A stretch of DNA of 64,000 bases from an uncultured Clostridia bacterium. GTDB lineage: Bacteria; Bacillota; Clostridia; Oscillospirales; Acutalibacteraceae. This document shows positions 58,529 through 64,000 of the stretch, piece after piece. Numbering within the stretch: the first letter of the stretch is position 1; each line of letters starts with the position of its first letter. Where the stretch lies: NCBI GenBank assembly GCA_947627135.1, contig CANQUV010000003.1, forward strand, positions 1-64,000. The letters are read 5' to 3'. A program made the translations under genes and the position numbers. The notes under the pieces were generated by a model that saw nothing but the letters and a program-made list of their open reading frames with translations, did not search any database and was not told the origin of the DNA.

Positions 58529-59239
58529 ATGAATTTATACGATATGCATTCTCATATACTTCCTGCTATTGATGATGGAAGTAAAAATCTAGATATTTCT
58601 CTTGAACTTATAAATATGCATTTAAAGCAGGGTGTAAATAATATTTGTCTTACTCCGCATTTTTATTCTAATGAGGAAAGTATAGAAGATTTTACAGAAA
58701 GAAGAACAAAATCTTTTGAAATATTAAAACCTCATTTACCGGAAGATGTGAATATTTGTTTAGGTGCAGAGGTATATGTAAGCAATTTTATTTTTAATAA
58801 TCATGATTTATCACAGCTTTGTTATGGTAATTCAAAATATATGCTCACTGAGTTTGCATATCAGTCAAAATTCACAGGAAAATCGATGGATATTCTTGTA
58901 AAATTAAAAGAAAATTATGGAATTACTCCTGTAATTCCTCATATTGAAAGATATGAGAATTTGTTTTATAACGATAATATGCTCGAAGAATTAACTTATA
59001 TGGGAGTTGTTATACAAACAAATGTTTATTCTTTTAACAGCTTTTTGAAAAAAAGACGCTTATGTAAACTGATTAATAATGGATTAGTTCATATTTTAGG
59101 AACCGATGCCCATTCTTTAATTAAAGGAAATCCTTTAGAATATAAGCAGGCTTGTAATATTATACTTGAAAAATGCGGCAGACCGAGGTTTAACAAAATT
59201 CAGGCTACTTCTGCAGATATTTTCAATAAAACAAACTGA
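58529..59239 (+). CDS. CpsB/YwqE-like PHP-domain tyrosine phosphatase
   Basis: YDMHSHILPAIDDGSKNLDISLELI, GTDAHS. Confidence 0.88.
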   Translation: MNLYDMHSHILPAIDDGSKNLDISLELINMHLKQGVNNICLTPHFYSNEESIEDFTERRTKSFEILKPHLPEDVNICLGAEVYVSNFIFNNHDLSQLCYGNSKYMLTEFAYQSKFTGKSMDILVKLKENYGITPVIPHIERYENLFYNDNMLEELTYMGVVIQTNVYSFNSFLKKRRLCKLINNGLVHILGTDAHSLIKGNPLEYKQACNIILEKCGRPRFNKIQATSADIFNKTN

Positions 59240-59240
59240 A

Positions 59241-59271
59241 AAAAGGAGCAATCAATTTTGATTGCTCCTTT
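59241..59271. terminator. Terminator hairpin
   Basis: AAAAGGAGCAATCA-ATTT-TGATTGCTCCTTT. Confidence 0.75.
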
Positions 59272-59292
59272 AGCGTTATCTATAAATTAGTA

Positions 59293-60051
59293 TCATAATC
59301 TTACAGGAATATTTTTTTCATTAAGATATTTTTTTAATTTTGGGATAGGTATCTCTCCGAAATGAAATAATGAGGCCGCCAGAACTGCGTCTGCCTTACC
59401 GATTGTAAAAGCGTCATAAAAATGTTCAAGTGCGCCTGCTCCTCCGCTTGCAATAACCGGAATAGAAACATTTTCAGAAACTGCTCTTGTAAGCTCTAAA
59501 TCATAACCTTTTTTCTGACCGTCTTCATCCATACTTGTTAAAAGTATTTCTCCTGCACCTCGTTTTTCACATTCAATTGCCCATTTAACAGCGTCTAAAC
59601 CAACAGGTACACGTCCTCCGTTAATGTAAACCTCCCAGCCGCCGTCAGTTTTTCTTTTAGCGTCAATAGCAGCTACTACGCATTGACTGCCAAATTTATA
59701 TGCCGCCTCGTTTATTAAATCAGGACGTTTTATAGCTGCAGAGTTTACGGATACTTTATCTGCACCTGCTCTTAAAATTTCATTGAAATCGTCAACGCTT
59801 CTTATACCTCCCCCTACGGTAAAGGGAATGAAAATCGAATTGGCAACCTGCTCAACCATATCGACCATAATATTTCTTGCGTCAGAAGAAGCAGTTATGT
59901 CAAGGAATACAAGCTCGTCTGCACCTTGTTTGTCATATTGCTTTGCACATTCAACCGGGTCTCCTGCATCAACAAGGTTTACAAAGCTCATTCCTTTTAC
60001 AACTCTGCCGTTTTTAACATCAAGGCATGGAATAATTCTTTTTGCATACAT
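59293..60051 (-). CDS. hisF: Imidazole glycerol phosphate synthase cyclase subunit
   Basis: [34 protein letters not shown]. Confidence 0.97.
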   Translation of the reverse strand: MYAKRIIPCLDVKNGRVVKGMSFVNLVDAGDPVECAKQYDKQGADELVFLDITASSDARNIMVDMVEQVANSIFIPFTVGGGIRSVDDFNEILRAGADKVSVNSAAIKRPDLINEAAYKFGSQCVVAAIDAKRKTDGGWEVYINGGRVPVGLDAVKWAIECEKRGAGEILLTSMDEDGQKKGYDLELTRAVSENVSIPVIASGGAGALEHFYDAFTIGKADAVLAASLFHFGEIPIPKLKKYLNEKNIPVRL

Positions 60052-60064
60052 ATAAAAGCCTCCA

Positions 60065-60682
60065 TTAACCGTTTACTATTTCTGCAAAGTTTTTAAGCAT
60101 TTTAAGTCCTACATCACCGCTTTTTTCAGGATGAAACTGCGTAGCGAAAATATTGTCATGCTGAACACTTGCATCAATAATAGTACCGTAAGTTGTTTGT
60201 GAGGAAACAATGCTTTTATCCTTTGCATCAAGATAATATGAATGAACAAAATAAACATAAGGATTATCAGTAATGCCATTAAAAAGGCCGTTTTTTTTCT
60301 TTATGTTAAGACTGTTCCAACCTATATGGGGAATTTTAAGTTCACCGTTGCTATTTGGAATTTTTTTGATAGTTCCATCAAAAACAGAGAGTCCTTTTGC
60401 ACCCATACTTTCTTCACTTTCTGGAAATAAAAGCTGAAGTCCCAAGCATATTCCTAAAAAAGGTTTTCCGCTTTTTGTGTACTCTATAACTGTATCTTTT
60501 ATTTTAAGCTGTTCCATAGTATTCACTGTATCTCCAAAAGAACCTACTCCGGGCAATATTGCACCTTCAGCTTTTAAAATTTCATCGGGATCATTTGTAA
60601 CCTTTGAATCACAGTTAATATATTTTAAAGCTTTATAAACGCTTTGAATATTTCCTGCACCGTAATCAATAATTGCTATCAT
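60065..60682 (-). CDS. hisH: Imidazole glycerol phosphate synthase glutaminase subunit
   Basis: [46 protein letters not shown]. Confidence 0.97.
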   Translation of the reverse strand: MIAIIDYGAGNIQSVYKALKYINCDSKVTNDPDEILKAEGAILPGVGSFGDTVNTMEQLKIKDTVIEYTKSGKPFLGICLGLQLLFPESEESMGAKGLSVFDGTIKKIPNSNGELKIPHIGWNSLNIKKKNGLFNGITDNPYVYFVHSYYLDAKDKSIVSSQTTYGTIIDASVQHDNIFATQFHPEKSGDVGLKMLKNFAEIVNG

Positions 60683-60908
60683 ATTACTACCTCAAACAAT
60701 AAAACTAAAATACACAAAAATTTTACCATAAAATAAGTTTTATTGCAATAAATTAGAAATTTATTTTATCTGATGCATCATATACAACCGTTTTTGCAAT
60801 CTGTTAAAAAAATTCTTGCAAAAAAGCCTCGTTTTACAAGTTTTTTATTGAAATGACATAATAAATATGATAAAATTAATTGAATTATGCAAGAAGAAGG
60901 TATTATAA

Positions 60909-61817
60909 ATGATTACTCATTTACTTACAAGAATTGATTTGCAAATGAATACTTTTTCAAAAGGACAAAAAAGGATTGCTGCTTATATTGAAGAGCATTA
61001 CGATAAAGCAGCATTTATGACTGCCTCAAAACTGGGAGAGACAGTGGGAGTATCTGAAAGTACCGTAGTTCGCTTTGCAACTGAGATCGGATACGACGGA
61101 TACCCAAAACTTCAAAAGGCTATGCAGGAAATGATAAGAGACAAACTTACTTCTGTACAGAGAATTGAAGTCACTTCAACAAGAATTGGCGACGATGATG
61201 TTTTAACAAGTATTTTAAATCAAGACATCGATAAAATCAGGAGAACTCTTGATGAAACGGACCATGATGATTTTAAAAAAGCAGTGAAATCAATAGTAAA
61301 TGCTAAGACGATCTATATATTCGGAGTTCGTTCAACAGCATCTCTGGCACAATTTTTAGGATATTATCTTCAGCTTATGTTCGATAATGTAAGGATAATA
61401 ACAACAACAAGTCATAACCAGACTTATGAGCAGATGTTCAGAATTTCTAAAGGTGATGTTTTTATTGGAATAAGCTTTCCAAGATACAGCAATATGGCGG
61501 TTGACGCTATGCATTTTGCAAGAGATAGAGGAGCAGATGTAATAGCAATAACAGACAGTATGATTTCACCCCTTGTTGCAAATGCCGACTATATTCTTCT
61601 TGCAAGAAGCGATATGGCATCCATAGTAGATTCTCTTGTAGCACCATTAAGTTTAATAAATGCATTGGTAGTTGCAGCTGTTCTTGAAAGAAAAGATGAA
61701 GTATCAGAAACCTTCAGACAGCTGGAAGAAGTATGGAACAGTCAGGAAATATATGCAAACCGTAGTGATGTTATAAAAAGGGATATAGAGGCTTCGATTT
61801 CGGAAAATGAAAAATAA
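60909..61817 (+). CDS. MurR/RpiR family regulator
   Basis: MTASKLGETVGVSESTVVRFATEIGYDGYPKLQ plus SIS domain. Confidence 0.94.
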   Translation: MITHLLTRIDLQMNTFSKGQKRIAAYIEEHYDKAAFMTASKLGETVGVSESTVVRFATEIGYDGYPKLQKAMQEMIRDKLTSVQRIEVTSTRIGDDDVLTSILNQDIDKIRRTLDETDHDDFKKAVKSIVNAKTIYIFGVRSTASLAQFLGYYLQLMFDNVRIITTTSHNQTYEQMFRISKGDVFIGISFPRYSNMAVDAMHFARDRGADVIAITDSMISPLVANADYILLARSDMASIVDSLVAPLSLINALVVAAVLERKDEVSETFRQLEEVWNSQEIYANRSDVIKRDIEASISENEK

Positions 61818-63051
61818 GATAGTTGTAATTGGTGCAGGTGCCTCCGGATTAATGGCAGCCGGAACAGCCGGTATTTATGGTTCTGTTGTAACAGTTTTGG
61901 AAAAAAATCAAAGAGTTGGCAGAAAGATTGCAATTACCGGAAAGGGAAGATGCAATTTAACAAATGCCTGTGATGTTCAGACATTTATCAGTAATGTTCC
62001 TACAAACGGGAAGTTTTTGTATAGTGCAATTAATAATTTTTCACCTTATGATACAATGGATTTTTTTCAAGAGCAAGGCTTAAAAATCAAGATTGAAAGA
62101 GGAAATAGAGTATTTCCCGTATCGGATAAAGCTTTGGATGTTGTAGATACAATGCGTGATTACGCAGTCAAAAACGGGGCAAGAATTATTAATGATACAG
62201 CAAAGGCATTAATAATAAACAACGGTAAAGTTACAGGAGTAAAAACTGAAAAACAAAATTATGACTGTGACAGCGTGATTATTTGTTGCGGAGGAATGAG
62301 TTACCCATTAACAGGCTCAACGGGAGACGGATATATTCTTGCAAAGCAGGCGGGACATACAATTGCTGAAATAAAACCGTCTTTAGTGCCGCTTGAAAGT
62401 CCGGATAAGTGCTGCAAGGATATGCAAGGACTCTCACTAAAAAATATTACGTTAAAATTAGAAGATAAAAAATCCAATAAGATTTTATATTCTGATTTCG
62501 GAGAAATGCTGTTTACGCATTTCGGTATTTCAGGGCCTACTGTTTTAAGTGCAAGCTCACATATAAAAAATACAGATAATTACGATTTATACGCTTTAAT
62601 TGACTTAAAACCGGCACTTTCAAATGAACAGCTTGATACAAGGCTGTTGCGTGACTTTTCGGAAAATATCAATAAAGCTGTTTCAAATTCTTTTTCAAAG
62701 CTTTTACCTAAAAAGTTAATTCCTGTTATTTTACAGCGATGGGGAGTACCGTTTGATAAAAAGTGTAATTCCATAACAAAAAAAGAGAGAACCCAATTAA
62801 TAAGCATACTTAAAAATTTTGAAATAAAAATCAGCGGTTTCAGACCGGTTAAAGAAGCGATCGTCACATCAGGAGGGGTAAAGGTTTCAGAAATTAATCC
62901 CAAAACTATGGAAAGCAGACTTTGCAAAGGACTTTACTTTGCAGGAGAAGTAATAGATGTTGATGCCTACACAGGAGGATTTAATTTACAAATTGCCTGG
63001 AGTACAGGAAAATTAAGCGGTGAAAATGCCGCATACGGAAAGGAAGAATAA
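61807..63051 (+). CDS. NAD(P)/FAD-dependent oxidoreductase (HI0933/BaiN-like)
   Basis: KIVVIGAGASGLMAAGTAG, GRKIAITGKGRCNLTNA, VDAYTGGFNLQIAWSTGKLSGE. Confidence 0.94.
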   Translation: MKNKIVVIGAGASGLMAAGTAGIYGSVVTVLEKNQRVGRKIAITGKGRCNLTNACDVQTFISNVPTNGKFLYSAINNFSPYDTMDFFQEQGLKIKIERGNRVFPVSDKALDVVDTMRDYAVKNGARIINDTAKALIINNGKVTGVKTEKQNYDCDSVIICCGGMSYPLTGSTGDGYILAKQAGHTIAEIKPSLVPLESPDKCCKDMQGLSLKNITLKLEDKKSNKILYSDFGEMLFTHFGISGPTVLSASSHIKNTDNYDLYALIDLKPALSNEQLDTRLLRDFSENINKAVSNSFSKLLPKKLIPVILQRWGVPFDKKCNSITKKERTQLISILKNFEIKISGFRPVKEAIVTSGGVKVSEINPKTMESRLCKGLYFAGEVIDVDAYTGGFNLQIAWSTGKLSGENAAYGKEE

Positions 63052-63052
63052 T

Positions 63053-63721
63053 ATGCCTATTGCGATTGCAATCGACGGTCCTGCCGGAGCAGGAAAATCC
63101 ACAATAGCTAAATTAGCGGCTAAACAGCTTAACTTTATTTATGTTGATACAGGAGCATTGTACAGAACAGTTGGTTTAGCGGCAACAAAAAATAATGTTG
63201 AGCCAAAAACATCTGAAGAAATAGATGAACTTTTAAGAAAAATTAAGGTAGAGCTTACATTTAATGATAAAAACGAACAAATTGTTTTGCTTGATGGTGA
63301 AGATGTTTCATCTCAAATAAGAACTCCTGAGGCATCTATGATGGCATCTGCAATTTCTGCAGTTCCGGCAGTCAGGGCATATCTGCTCGATTTGCAGCGT
63401 AATATAGCAAAGACAAATAATGTAATTATGGACGGCAGAGATATTGGAACAGTTGTTTTGCCAAATGCGCAGATAAAGATTTTTCTGTCAGCGGACCCTG
63501 AAGAAAGAGCAAAACGCCGTTACGATGAACTTATTGAAAAAGGAATGAAGGTAAAATATGAAGATATTCTGGCAGATGTAATTGAGCGAGATTATAATGA
63601 TTCTCATAGAGAAATTGCACCTTTAAAACCTGCTGAAGACAGCATTATGGTTAATACAACAGGAAATACACTTAAACAGTCTGTTGAGCTTCTCATAGAA
63701 ATTATGAAGGAGAATATGTAA
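63053..63721 (+). CDS. cmk: Cytidylate kinase
   Basis: IAIDGPAGAGKSTIAKLAAKQLNFIYVDTGALYRTVGL, MDGRDIGTVVLP. Confidence 0.96.
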   Translation: MPIAIAIDGPAGAGKSTIAKLAAKQLNFIYVDTGALYRTVGLAATKNNVEPKTSEEIDELLRKIKVELTFNDKNEQIVLLDGEDVSSQIRTPEASMMASAISAVPAVRAYLLDLQRNIAKTNNVIMDGRDIGTVVLPNAQIKIFLSADPEERAKRRYDELIEKGMKVKYEDILADVIERDYNDSHREIAPLKPAEDSIMVNTTGNTLKQSVELLIEIMKENM

Positions 63722-64000
63722 TGAAGCAATCAAAGATACTTTATAAAATCGGTCGTGTTGTTTGCAGACCAATTTTCAAAATTCTGTACAGATATAAAGT
63801 TGTAAACAGCGAGGCAATTCCCAATGACGGTAAAGGATATTTGATTGCCTGTAATCACTTGTCATATTCAGACCCGGTTCTGATAGGATTAGCACAAAAA
63901 AGAAATTCATTTTTTATGGCAAAAGCAGAACTTTTTAAAAACAAGTTTTTTGCTTCATTAATTAGAGCATTAGGGGCCTTTCCTGTTGAAAGAGGCGCAG
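63721..64000 (+). CDS. 1-acyl-glycerol-3-phosphate acyltransferase (partial, runs off the window)
   Basis: Overlapping TAATG start; MKQSKILYKIGRVVCRPIF...ACNHLSYSDPVLIG (NHxSxxD motif). Confidence 0.88.
   Translation, partial: MKQSKILYKIGRVVCRPIFKILYRYKVVNSEAIPNDGKGYLIACNHLSYSDPVLIGLAQKRNSFFMAKAELFKNKFFASLIRALGAFPVERGA

Overview
The window is low-GC Firmicutes DNA, probably a Ruminococcus-like Clostridia: dockerin amylase, Big2 proteins, sporulation-type genes and a canonical yicC-remA-gmk-rpoZ-priA-def-fmt-(yugP)-rsmB-rlmN-stp-prkC-rsgA-thiN cluster. The left edge holds one end of an apparent ISL3-like IS. About 18.74-33.9 kb is a visibly GC-richer accessory island just 3' of a tRNA-Leu(GAG). 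It encodes flavodoxins, three aldo/keto reductases, an Fe-dependent alcohol dehydrogenase, a flavin reductase, esterases, and TetR, LysR and HTH regulators. Main observations: (1) an ungapped 32-nt motif occurs three times in the island, each exactly 18 nt upstream of a -10-like hexamer and ahead of an esterase, a flavodoxin or an aldo/keto reductase. This is a candidate LysR operator defining a regulon, and one copy overlaps a terminator-like hairpin. (2) Several island genes keep both ends but lack their middles (SDR, flavodoxin, RibD-like, CMD-cupin), and a [4Fe-4S] protein gene is broken by a frameshift and an in-frame TAG. (3) A zinc-ribbon/PASTA protein kinase homologue has lost the catalytic Lys, HRD Asp and DFG Asp, so it looks like a pseudokinase, and lies just downstream of prkC/stp. 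(4) A GH24-type lysozyme appears to have an SH3b domain nested inside its catalytic fold. (5) Two SOS-box-like sites lie upstream of a DinB-type polymerase. (6) A second dockerin protein is a membrane-anchored, propeller-like protein. All calls come from reading the sequence; no database search or computed statistics were used.
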